Below, piece after piece: positions 1-6,356 of a DNA stretch of 9,034 nucleotides; position 1 is the stretch's first letter; the number at the start of each line of letters is the position of its first letter. Under the pieces are notes generated by a model. That model had not been told where the DNA came from. It saw nothing but the letters and a program-made list of their open reading frames with translations, and ran no database searches. The position numbers and the translations under genes were made by a program. The DNA is from an uncultured Mollicutes bacterium (lineage in GTDB: Bacteria; Bacillota_I; Bacilli_A; RFN20; CAG-449): positions 1 to 9,034 of the forward strand of contig URVS01000053.1 of assembly GCA_900551385.1 (NCBI GenBank). The letters run 5' to 3'.

Positions 1-51
1 TATCTTAAGAAAAAAGACATTGACAACTTTATCAATGCCTCATTTGATTAA
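1..51 (+). CDS. C-terminal end of a plus-strand protein, cut by the window edge
   Basis: Reading frame 1 from the first base is open for 16 codons and ends at TAA (49-51), giving a tail that reads YLKKKDIDNFINASFD. The charged and hydrophobic residues alternate as in a normal C-terminal helix. Several codons end in C (gac, aac, atc, gcc), unlike the A/T-ending codons of the minus-strand genes, so this gene may have a different origin or a higher expression level. It would converge on the lipoprotein gene. The stretch is too short to name a family. The competing reading is that these bases are only the terminator of the lipoprotein gene, since a hairpin lies in the same place; both can be true at the end of convergent genes. 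Confidence 0.42.
   Translation, partial: YLKKKDIDNFINASFD
5..39 (-). terminator. Rho-independent terminator for the lipoprotein gene
   Basis: On the minus strand GGCATTGA (39-32) pairs with TCAATGTC (23-16) across an 8-nt loop. That gives eight pairs, one of them G-U. The stem is followed by six T (15-10), then CTT. It lies about 70 bp after the stop of the lipoprotein gene. It overlaps the possible plus-strand gene end, which is common between convergent genes. Confidence 0.5.
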
Positions 52-109
52 TCTATAGCACTTTATTTTTGGAGTTAATCCTAAAGTCAAGTTATATTTT
101 TATCAATAA

Positions 110-628
110 TTATTTATTAACCACTACTTTGTTACCATCAAAAGAATATGAAATTTCACTAGTATTATATGTTGTTACATCCTTAAAATCAGTAATATTA
201 TTATAAAAAACAAAATAAAATTTTTTCATTTCATCATTCTCTGTTTTTTCAAAAAAATTAAAATCCTCAAATTTAATAGAATTATATTTTTCTTGACTAT
301 TTAGTTTATTATTTGATATTGTATTTGGTTCCAACATTTCTTTTGTAAAAGAATAAATGTTTTTAAGTTCAACATTATTACTAAAAATAGGATCAGTTTT
401 AGAAATTGCTAAATTATATTCATCTTGCAATACAGCATTTTTTTCATGTCCATAATTAATAAAAAGAACATCTTTTTGAACTTCCCATACATTATTAAAA
501 TTTAAATAAATTCTAACTGCATCTTCAACTTTTGTTCCATCACCAATTCCTAAATTAATTTCATTATCATAACCACAGCTAGTAAGTAATAACATAGGAA
601 TTAAACATAACATCATTTTCTTTTTCAT
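110..628 (-). CDS. Small lipoprotein of unknown function
   Basis: The 172-aa product starts MKKKMM, followed by a hydrophobic stretch and the lipobox L15-T16-S17-C18. It should therefore be exported, cut before Cys18, lipidated there and held on the outer face of the membrane. An upstream in-frame ATG at 655 would add nine residues. I prefer 628 because GAGG lies 8 nt before it and because Lys residues then sit at the N-terminus of the signal peptide. The mature part is polar and rich in Asn, Lys and Phe, with no motif I recognise; its last 40 residues look beta-rich. The gene stands alone between a terminator just upstream (666-707) and its own terminator (5-39). It is therefore probably transcribed separately, from a promoter I could not place with confidence. 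Confidence 0.82.
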   Translation of the reverse strand: MKKKMMLCLIPMLLLTSCGYDNEINLGIGDGTKVEDAVRIYLNFNNVWEVQKDVLFINYGHEKNAVLQDEYNLAISKTDPIFSNNVELKNIYSFTKEMLEPNTISNNKLNSQEKYNSIKFEDFNFFEKTENDEMKKFYFVFYNNITDFKDVTTYNTSEISYSFDGNKVVVNK

Positions 629-665
629 ACAAAGCACCTCTATAAATATTATCAAATATTTTAAT

Positions 666-707
666 ATAAAAATAAATAAAAAGAAGTGATTTATTTATTC
701 ACTTCTT
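666..707 (-). terminator. Rho-independent terminator at the end of the long minus-strand operon
   Basis: On the minus strand AAGAAGTGA (707-699) pairs perfectly with TCACTTCTT (689-681) around a 9-nt AT loop. A T-rich tail (TTTATTTATTTTT, 680-668) follows. The plus-strand side has a poorer tail, so the minus direction fits better. It separates the 243-aa gene, whose stop is at 990, from the lipoprotein gene starting at 628. It could instead act as an attenuator if the lipoprotein promoter lies upstream of it. Confidence 0.72.
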
Positions 708-730
708 CTATTGAAATAAATTGTTTTAAA

Positions 731-744
731 ATTGATGAATCAAT
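731..744. repeat. Short inverted repeat, possible protein-binding site
   Basis: ATTGAT and ATCAAT flank a 2-bp centre (GA). The spacing is too tight for a stable hairpin, so it is read as a possible dyad operator upstream of the lipoprotein gene. Such repeats arise easily by chance at this base composition. Confidence 0.2.
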
Positions 745-989
745 ATATATTTTTAGAATAATACATGCTTAACATTGATAAAACAGTGGTTTTAGTTATA
801 TTACCTTATGACACATTTTAATTATTTAGAATATCATATTTATTATTTAATTGTTTTAAAAGCTATAATTTACTAACAAAAATATCATTTTTTTAATCAA
901 TTTTTCAATTCATAAAATTAAAAAGTATGTTATATTTTATCTTATTTTCAATTAAAAGAATACATAAATTTTATAATAATATATTTTAA

Positions 990-1721
990 TCATCTAGTAA
1001 AATTTTGATTTTCATACCTTAATAATTTATTATTCACATACTTAAAAACAGTTACATTATCAAATCCATACCTATAAATTACTATTGCTTTATCATAATA
1101 AGTTTTTACTAATATATATTTTTCTAACCAATACCTATCAACAAATAAATAATTATAAGTATCTGTTATACCATCCATATTAGTGTCAACTGTTTTATTT
1201 TCATTAAATTTAATAAAACAATTATCACTTTCATATTTATAAAAATAATCTTTAGGATCATCAATAATGTCTTCAATTGTCTTTTCCTTCTTAGTTAAAA
1301 TTGTATTTGAATTATTTAATCGAAAAGAAAGAGGATTTTCAGTTTCAACCCATAAAACGCCTTTTCTATTCTCATTATTAGGTTTGAATACAACTGCTTT
1401 ACCAGTTTTATTACTTGCATCTTTATATGATGAATAATATTTATAACTATAATAATATGTTTCTTCTTTACCTTTTAAGCCATTTGATTGTTCAAGTATA
1501 CAATTTTCATCATTAATCTCTATTTTTAAAATCATATAATCTCTAATACCATAATACTTTCCATAAAGTTCTTCTGTTTCTTCAGGAGTTTCTTCAGTAT
1601 TTAAATTATTTAAAGATAAAGAACAGATAATAGACGCTATTGCGACAACGCCAATTAAAAACCACATAACAGTTAATTTTTTCTGATTTTTATCAAATTC
1701 TTTTTTATCAAATTGTCTCAT
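990..1721 (-). CDS. Single-pass membrane-anchored extracytoplasmic protein, function unknown
   Basis: The 243-aa product has a short basic cytoplasmic head (residues 1-17), one membrane segment at about 19-38 and then a polar domain expected outside the cell. An acidic linker (TEETPEETEE, 42-51) precedes a Tyr-rich, beta-looking domain. Residues 179-187 read D-T-N-M-D-G-I-T-D, which matches the DxNxDGxxD calcium-loop pattern, but in a single copy, so it may just be a turn between strands. The start lies 1 nt after the stop of the 148-aa gene. Its ribosome binding site (AAGGGAG) is embedded in the last codons of that gene, so the two are translationally linked and probably work together. No family recognised. 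Confidence 0.85.
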   Translation of the reverse strand: MRQFDKKEFDKNQKKLTVMWFLIGVVAIASIICSLSLNNLNTEETPEETEELYGKYYGIRDYMILKIEINDENCILEQSNGLKGKEETYYYSYKYYSSYKDASNKTGKAVVFKPNNENRKGVLWVETENPLSFRLNNSNTILTKKEKTIEDIIDDPKDYFYKYESDNCFIKFNENKTVDTNMDGITDTYNYLFVDRYWLEKYILVKTYYDKAIVIYRYGFDNVTVFKYVNNKLLRYENQNFTR

Positions 1722-1722
1722 A

Positions 1723-2169
1723 TTAAAACTCCCTTGGTGTTATAGTATTATCTTCAATTAATCCATCAGACCTTTTTGTATAATATCCACCACTACCTCT
1801 ATAAGTTATTTCTTTAATATTGCCGCATTCTGGACATTCATATGTATCACGATATTGATGTTCATATTCAGTTTTATAGTATAGAAATCCATTACTCTTA
1901 AAACTTCTTTGACTTTTAACTACTGTTCTTAAGAAAAATCTATGATGTATTCTTCTAGCCCCACAAACTGGGCAAGTATAATTTTCTTTATGATTGACAA
2001 TTTTACATAAAATAAACGCTATTAAAAGTTCTATTATACCTGAAATAAACAAAACAATATTTCCAAGAAACATTTTAAAACCTAATGCCATTATTAAACC
2101 AACTATAAATGTTATCAAGCTTAAAATAAGTATTATCAATGCTATTTTAAATCCAATATTTTTTTTCAT
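1723..2169 (-). CDS. Two-helix membrane protein with a cytoplasmic zinc ribbon
   Basis: The 148-aa product has two membrane segments (about 8-30 and 35-58), then a soluble domain with C66-P-V-C69 and C112-P-E-C115. These two CxxC knuckles, 42 residues apart, would form a zinc ribbon with an inserted basic, aromatic loop (IHHRFFLRTVVKSQRSF). The helices and the Lys at the start suggest the ribbon faces the cytoplasm. A strong GGAGG sits 7 nt before the ATG. The gene lies 69 bp after the AAA ATPase gene, and a repeat shared with the AAA leader (2197-2226) lies in that gap. It is coupled to the next gene at 1721. The function is unknown; zinc ribbons of this sort commonly mediate protein or nucleic-acid binding. 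Confidence 0.87.
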   Translation of the reverse strand: MKKNIGFKIALIILILSLITFIVGLIMALGFKMFLGNIVLFISGIIELLIAFILCKIVNHKENYTCPVCGARRIHHRFFLRTVVKSQRSFKSNGFLYYKTEYEHQYRDTYECPECGNIKEITYRGSGGYYTKRSDGLIEDNTITPREF

Positions 2170-2196
2170 TATTTTTCCTCCAACAATAATAAATAT

Positions 2197-2226
2197 AATT
2201 CAAATTATTACACTATTTATGTAATG
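2197..2226 (-). repeat. Copy 2 of a 30-bp element, upstream of the zinc-ribbon membrane gene
   Basis: The minus strand from 2226 to 2197 matches 3390-3361 at 24 of 30 positions, and at 16 of 17 in the core TACATAAATARTGTAAT. This copy also contains a perfect dyad, ATTACA-7 nt-TGTAAT (2207-2225). Both copies lie just after a stop codon and shortly before the next gene. It may be an operator, promoter or processing site. Chance similarity is possible at this composition. Confidence 0.35.
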
Positions 2227-2238
2227 ATTATTTTTGTT

Positions 2239-3288
2239 TTAACAATTATAATTCTTTAATGAAAATCTTGCCAACATATCTAATTCACTTTTTACCACAG
2301 TAGAATGAACAAATGATAATGATTTAATAAAGTCATTTTGTGTTATTGGAACTATATTATTTGATGAAATACTATTTTTTATTGCTATATCTTTTGTTGA
2401 ATTGCATAACTCCACAATATCAGCTCCACTAAAGCCATCAGTATCTATGGCTATTTGTTGATAATCAATATTACTCGATGGAACATTTTTCATTTCATGA
2501 AGTAAAAGATGATACCTAGACATTTCATTTGGTAAACTAATATAAATTTTTTTATTAAATCTACTAGATCTTAAAAGTGCAGAATCTATGTTCCATGGTT
2601 TATTAGTTGATGCAATCAATAAAATTGTATTATTTTTATTTTCAAACCCATCTATTTGAGCAAGTAATTCTGATACAACCATATTTATAGATTGTATATT
2701 ATTTTCCCTTTTAGCTCCTAAAGAATCGAATTCATCAAAAAATATAATTGATTTATCATAACTCTCTGCTTTTTGAAACAAATCCTTAATTTTTCTTTCA
2801 GATTCTCCATACCATTTTGAAGCAATATCAGAACATTTAATTGAAAAAAGTTTTGCATCTATTTCGTTAGCTATCGCTTTTACTATCATTGTTTTTCCAG
2901 TTCCTGGAGCGCCATATAAAAGAATTCCTCCTCCAGATTTCCTTCTAAATGTTTGGTAAATATTTTTATATTTAAATGGATAAATTATCATTTGATTAAC
3001 TAGTTCTTTAACGTTATCTAATCCTATTACATCATCAAATGTAATTTTATTTAATGATTTATTTTCTTCATTAATGACATCTTTTTTATTCAATGATAAT
3101 TCATATTCACATTTTAATTCATTAATTTCATCAAATTTATCTATTGAGTAATGATAATCTAAAAAATCATTAATAAATATTTCTTTAGTTTCTTTGCTTT
3201 TTATATATCGAACAATACATTTATTATTTTCAACCCCTTCAATTATTCCTAACCCTAACGTATAATGAAATATTTGTTGTCCAATCAT
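2239..3288 (-). CDS. AAA ATPase (classical Vps4/spastin/Cdc48-like module) with N-terminal SH3/Tudor-like domain
   Basis: The 349-aa product is a single-module AAA protein that should form a ring and use ATP to unfold or disassemble a partner. Visible motifs are Walker A GAPGTGKT (126-133), pore loop KWYGESE (158-164), Walker B IIFFDEFD (181-188), sensor-1 Asn (STN, 227-229), an SRH segment LLRSSRF with candidate Arg fingers R240 and R243, and the sensor-2 region GFSGADI (285-291). Residues 1-45 (GQQIFHYTLGLGIIEG...) resemble the small SH3/Tudor-like barrels seen in CarD and at the UvrD C-terminus; this would be the client-recognition part. The ATG at 3288 has no Shine-Dalgarno site. A strong one lies before an out-of-frame ATG at 3335, so the true N-terminus is uncertain. 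The gene follows the radical-SAM gene in the same operon. The catalytic set is complete, so it should be an active ATPase. Confidence 0.93.
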   Translation of the reverse strand: MIGQQIFHYTLGLGIIEGVENNKCIVRYIKSKETKEIFINDFLDYHYSIDKFDEINELKCEYELSLNKKDVINEENKSLNKITFDDVIGLDNVKELVNQMIIYPFKYKNIYQTFRRKSGGGILLYGAPGTGKTMIVKAIANEIDAKLFSIKCSDIASKWYGESERKIKDLFQKAESYDKSIIFFDEFDSLGAKRENNIQSINMVVSELLAQIDGFENKNNTILLIASTNKPWNIDSALLRSSRFNKKIYISLPNEMSRYHLLLHEMKNVPSSNIDYQQIAIDTDGFSGADIVELCNSTKDIAIKNSISSNNIVPITQNDFIKSLSFVHSTVVKSELDMLARFSLKNYNC

Positions 3289-3305
3289 AGATTTAAATAT
3301 TTTAA

Positions 3306-3346
3306 TTATTTTTTTTGATATTCTCGTTTTTTCATAAAGCTCTCCT
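3306..3346 (-). promoter_or_regulatory. Strong RBS and nine-codon ORF ahead of the AAA gene, ending at an A8 run
   Basis: The minus strand has AGGAGA (3346-3341) followed 5 nt later by ATG (3335). This opens the frame MKKREYQKK and then TAA (3308-3306). The run of eight A (3316-3309) sits just before the stop. One extra A would join this start in frame to the AAA ORF, adding 16 residues (MKKREYQKKIIKIFKS) before M1. As read, either ribosomes reinitiate 17 nt later at 3288, or slippage at A8 makes the longer protein. Confidence 0.5.
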
Positions 3347-3360
3347 AGAATAATTAATTT

Positions 3361-3390
3361 AATTTATATCATTACATTATTTATGTATTA
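3361..3390 (-). repeat. Copy 1 of a 30-bp element, upstream of the AAA gene
   Basis: It is the partner of 2197-2226, with 24 of 30 positions identical. It begins at the stop codon of the radical-SAM gene and ends about 15 nt before the AGGAGA of the AAA leader. Its core forms an imperfect dyad (TACAT-5 nt-ATGTA). It overlaps the candidate promoter at 3363-3391. Confidence 0.35.
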
Positions 3391-3391
3391 A
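3363..3391 (-). promoter_or_regulatory. Candidate internal promoter for the AAA gene
   Basis: On the minus strand TTAATA (3391-3386) and TATAAA (3368-3363) are 17 nt apart, and a TGn extension precedes the -10 box. The -35 match is weak. Such boxes are easy to find in AT-rich DNA, so this is tentative. It would let the AAA gene and the genes after it be expressed apart from the kinase group. Confidence 0.27.
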
Positions 3392-3975
3392 TTATTAATT
3401 TTCATAATTTCATCAATATATTTTTTTCCATTTTTAGGTAACATACCTATTATCATTACTTTTTGATTATCAATATTTAATTCGAATTCTCTTGGTTTTT
3501 TTAAATATTCTAAATATATTTTTTCATATTTATTGTTTAAAATATAAACATTTTGATTTGATGAACCTCTTAATGGAAGATTATCATTTAATTCATCTAT
3601 ATATGGCCCATCCACTAAAACACTAATATTTTTTAAGATTTCATCATGATTTATAATTTCTGATAATAGAAAACCTGTATAAATTAAAATATCATTTATA
3701 CCAAGTTCTTTTATCTTTAAAATTAATTCTTTTAAATCATTTTGTAAAAACGGTTCTCCTCCAGAAATAGTTATTCCATCAACTATATTATTTTTTTGAT
3801 AATTTTTTATAATATGAATAATATCATCAATACTTTTCTGTAACTTTTCATCAAATTCGTGATTAACTTTAGACATGCAATTTTTACAATTTTTTTTACA
3901 TCCAGCAGTCCATATACCTATTCTTTTACCAGGTCCTAAAGTTGTAACCGGATATTTAATAAACGATATCATCAT
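3388..3975 (-). CDS. Radical-SAM activating enzyme, NrdG-like family
   Basis: The 195-aa protein carries the radical-SAM cluster motif C26-x3-C30-x2-C33 (GCKKNCKNC), which binds a 4Fe-4S cluster and cleaves S-adenosylmethionine to a 5'-deoxyadenosyl radical. The SAM-binding ISGGEP motif is at 70-75. The lead-in LGPGKRIGIWTAGC and the later VDGP segment are typical of small NrdG/pyruvate-formate-lyase-activase-like proteins, and the length fits. Classical members install a glycyl radical in a neighbouring enzyme such as NrdD, but no such enzyme is in this window. The start codon forms an ATGA overlap with the FHA gene stop, so the two are translationally coupled; a second ATG follows immediately. 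The target may be encoded elsewhere, or the enzyme may act on a member of this operon. Confidence 0.9.
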   Translation of the reverse strand: MMISFIKYPVTTLGPGKRIGIWTAGCKKNCKNCMSKVNHEFDEKLQKSIDDIIHIIKNYQKNNIVDGITISGGEPFLQNDLKELILKIKELGINDILIYTGFLLSEIINHDEILKNISVLVDGPYIDELNDNLPLRGSSNQNVYILNNKYEKIYLEYLKKPREFELNIDNQKVMIIGMLPKNGKKYIDEIMKINN

Positions 3976-4700
3976 ATATTCTTTTTTAATAAAACAGGTA
4001 TTTTCTTTGTTAAATAAAAGATATCTCCATTAGTAATTATATATCCTTTACCAGGTTCTATCTGTTCTAATCTACCTCCATTTAATTTTATATAAGTATG
4101 ATTAGTAGATGGATTGTTTTTAGATTCAAATAAAGCCATTCTATTATCATCTAATAATTTGATATAGCAATGAATTCTAGATACTTCCATTTCATTTTCT
4201 AAACATTTTTGGTAATTTCTACCTATTATAAATCGTTTATTTTCAAAAACTAAATCAATTTTATTATTTCCATTAACGCCAATTACTAATGAATATTCAA
4301 ACTCATTATTATCAAGCTCATTACAATCTACTATTTCTTCTTTTATTTCTTGATTTTCTTGTTTTTTAGTTGGTTTAACCATTCTTAAAAAAGCACCACA
4401 TTCTTCGCATTCTATTGCATCTTCTTTATTTTCATAATGGCAACATGGGCATATTTTCACTAAATCATTTTTTATTTCTTCTTTTTTAGCCTCTTTTTCA
4501 GATATAAAGTTAGTATTTTCTTTTTCAAAAGGTGTTTCATCAAAAAATTGTTTATTTAAATAATTATAAAATTGATGTTTTTGGTTTTTATCAAAATTAA
4601 TTTGTAATCCTAAAGAAATATCATTATTACAATATGCACAAAATTCATCATCAGGATTATTTATAAACCCACACTTTTTACAAACAACTTTTCTAGCCAT
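3972..4700 (-). CDS. Double zinc-ribbon and FHA-domain protein (phosphothreonine reader)
   Basis: The 242-aa soluble protein has zinc ribbon 1 at C7-x2-C10...C21-x2-C24, a charged linker (about 35-80), zinc ribbon 2 at C84-x2-C87...C98-x2-C101, another acidic linker, and a C-terminal FHA domain at about 137-235. The FHA phosphate-binding residues are present: G160-R161, S174-R175-x-H177 and N200, with the late ITNGD turn at 222-226. It should therefore bind phosphothreonine, most simply on the adjacent kinase or its substrates, while the ribbons hold another partner. The start overlaps the end of the 534-aa gene by 8 nt and the stop overlaps the radical-SAM gene by 4 nt. All three should therefore be made in proportion. 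Confidence 0.93.
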   Translation of the reverse strand: MARKVVCKKCGFINNPDDEFCAYCNNDISLGLQINFDKNQKHQFYNYLNKQFFDETPFEKENTNFISEKEAKKEEIKNDLVKICPCCHYENKEDAIECEECGAFLRMVKPTKKQENQEIKEEIVDCNELDNNEFEYSLVIGVNGNNKIDLVFENKRFIIGRNYQKCLENEMEVSRIHCYIKLLDDNRMALFESKNNPSTNHTYIKLNGGRLEQIEPGKGYIITNGDIFYLTKKIPVLLKKNI

Positions 4701-6297
4701 TATTTATTTCTCTCTTTCTTTGTTCTTCATGAGTTCTATTTAATCTATTTTGCTTAATTTCATTAATTGCATTATCGGGTAAGATATTAGTAAAATCTCT
4801 TGAAAAAACAGTTTTATTAATATCTGGTTCATATCTTTCTACTTTAGGATCAACATCTAATTTTTTAAATAAATCATCGAGTATTTTCTTAGTATGACTG
4901 CAGCAATTTTTTTGAGCTTCATATATTGATTTAACATCATCTCTTAAGCCAAATACTTTCATTCCTACAACTTCTTCAGAAATATTACCTTTATCATTAA
5001 CATTTAAACATAGAACATTTTTACCATCAGGAGTTATAAAATAACTTTTGATAATAGTATGTTTATTAGTAGAGATTGTTGAATTAGTTGGTATATATTT
5101 ATAATTTGCTTTAGTATATTTTGCCTTTAATTCAGTAGTAATATATTGCGCTAAATATTTCTTTTTATATTCTTGTAATAATTCTTCATTTTCTTTTTGT
5201 AAATATTTAATATCTTCTAGATAATTTTCATTATTAAAAACTTTTTTTGAAGGGTCTAAATTAAGCAATTTTCTATAATTATTATTTATAGCAATAATTT
5301 CATTAAATCTTTTTCTAGATTGATATTCTTTTTGTAACTGTTTATTCATTTCTTTTTCAATATATTTTAAAGAATCTAATTTCAAATTAACTTCATAATT
5401 ATAATCATCAAGGCTTAAATCTTTTCTTTCAGATAAATTAATACTTGACCCCCATAAAGATAATACTTTATTTGAATATTCATCAAATATTGGGTTTTCA
5501 GACATCGTATTACCAGCATTATATATTTTAATTAATAAATCTAATGTATTTTTCTCATTAACTAATTCTTTAACATCTTCAGTAGTTGGATTATTTAATA
5601 AATTCGCTATTTCATTATTAAAAACACTTATAAACATTTTTTCTTTAACATCATCAACATTAATAAAATTAGCAACAAATTTTTTATTTTTTAATCCTTC
5701 TTCAATTTCATTTTTGTATTGAGAAATTAAATTATTAATTTTATTATTTAATTCATCTAATTTTTTTGATATTTCACAAATATTATTAATATCATGTAAT
5801 AATTCATAATCATTTAATATTTCGTTAATATCAACATTTAAAGAACTAGCAATATCATTTAATGAATAAATATTATTTTTTAAACAATTATATTTAGAAA
5901 CTAAATCAAATAAATCATAAGCCATATTTAATTGATCTTTTTTATTTTTTCCATTTAAGCTTTTTTCAAAATTTTCATTATTAATTAATCCACTATTAAC
6001 AACATAATTTTTTATTTTATCAATATAAATAGTTATATCACTATCATTATCTAAAGATAATTCTTTAATTTTATTTGTAAGTTTATTTTCAAATTGTTTT
6101 TCATCATTATGTATTTTTATTAAATCTTTTGTTGAACTAATTACTGAATGCGCCGTCGTAACTACACTTGCTATTTCATAACCAACTGAGCCTATTGCAA
6201 CAGCTCCTACACCAATAGTTACTCCAACAATAGAAGTTGCAATAGTACCAACGTTTATATCTGTATTTATACCAATATCAAGATAACTATAACTCAT
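4693..6297 (-). CDS. Unrecognised 534-aa protein: Gly-rich hydrophobic N-terminus, long helical middle, small C-terminal domain
   Basis: Residues 15-47 form a Gly/Ala/Val-rich hydrophobic stretch with glycines at 17, 25, 29, 31, 36 and 39. It looks like a glycine-zipper segment that could insert into or pack against a membrane. Residues about 55-390 are mostly charged helix with coiled-coil-like parts (for example 175-215 and 305-390). Residues about 400-500 look like a separate alpha/beta domain with the hairpin FITPDGKNVLCLNV and a Cys pair at 465-466. The last 40 residues are basic and polar. A strong GGAGG precedes the ATG. The gene lies between the kinase and its likely FHA reader, so it is a good candidate for the substrate or effector of the system. 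I do not recognise the family. Confidence 0.88.
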   Translation of the reverse strand: MSYSYLDIGINTDINVGTIATSIVGVTIGVGAVAIGSVGYEIASVVTTAHSVISSTKDLIKIHNDEKQFENKLTNKIKELSLDNDSDITIYIDKIKNYVVNSGLINNENFEKSLNGKNKKDQLNMAYDLFDLVSKYNCLKNNIYSLNDIASSLNVDINEILNDYELLHDINNICEISKKLDELNNKINNLISQYKNEIEEGLKNKKFVANFINVDDVKEKMFISVFNNEIANLLNNPTTEDVKELVNEKNTLDLLIKIYNAGNTMSENPIFDEYSNKVLSLWGSSINLSERKDLSLDDYNYEVNLKLDSLKYIEKEMNKQLQKEYQSRKRFNEIIAINNNYRKLLNLDPSKKVFNNENYLEDIKYLQKENEELLQEYKKKYLAQYITTELKAKYTKANYKYIPTNSTISTNKHTIIKSYFITPDGKNVLCLNVNDKGNISEEVVGMKVFGLRDDVKSIYEAQKNCCSHTKKILDDLFKKLDVDPKVERYEPDINKTVFSRDFTNILPDNAINEIKQNRLNRTHEEQRKREINNG

Positions 6298-6356
6298 TTT
6301 TTATTTCCTCCATCAATGTAATTAACACATTCTTCATAACCTAAACCTTTTAGCCA
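6294..6356 (-). pseudogene. Possible detached 20-codon C-terminal tail of the kinase, in the -1 frame
   Basis: Just before the kinase stop, the -1 frame opens at 6356 and reads WLKGLGYEE...GGNKK. It ends at TGA (6296-6294), which overlaps the ATG of the next gene as ATGA, the same arrangement as between the FHA and radical-SAM genes. It has no start codon of its own. The composition (Trp, Gly, Tyr, Cys) looks like protein rather than spacer. One inserted T in the TTT at 6358-6356 would make a 700-aa kinase ending ...LEFWLKGLGY.... Either this is a real or artefactual one-base deletion, or ribosomes shift here. Confidence 0.45.

Larger units (their letters stand above)
656..989. other. 334-bp gap without a recognisable gene
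   Basis: No convincing ORF, tRNA or conserved RNA was seen on either strand. The gap holds the terminator at 666-707 and a short inverted repeat at 731-744 (ATTGAT-GA-ATCAAT). A 13-base direct repeat, aattgttttaaaa, occurs at 719-731 and 849-861 and is probably chance in such AT-rich DNA. The stretch from 708 to 989 would be the 3' untranslated region of the operon if transcription reads through from the gene ending at 990. It may also contain the promoter of the lipoprotein gene. Confidence 0.6.

Noticed and set aside
626..655. Upstream ATG at 655 as start of the lipoprotein
   Set aside because: It puts an acidic residue and nine odd residues before the Lys-rich signal start and ignores the GAGG that serves the ATG at 628.
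849..872. aattgttttaaaagctata, similar to the start of some type II CRISPR repeats
   Set aside because: Only one such copy is present, the other partial match at 719-731 does not continue, and there are no spacers or cas genes.
1994..2224. 76-codon plus-strand ORF with repeated Ile/Asn/Pro
   Set aside because: It is antisense to the membrane helices of the zinc-ribbon gene, has no ribosome binding site and has the composition expected of the complement of Leu/Ile codons.
2207..2225. The ATTACA...TGTAAT dyad as a terminator after the AAA gene
   Set aside because: The stem is six pairs with only one G-C pair per arm, and no T run follows on either strand.
3388..3975. Calling the radical-SAM gene nrdG
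   Set aside because: No nrdD is adjacent and the linkage is to kinase and FHA genes, so only the family level is supported.
6276..6326. 16-codon minus-strand ORF MKNVLITLMEEIKNEL between kinase and 534-aa genes
   Set aside because: It has only a poor RBS and overlaps the next start; the -1 frame tail of the kinase explains the same bases better.
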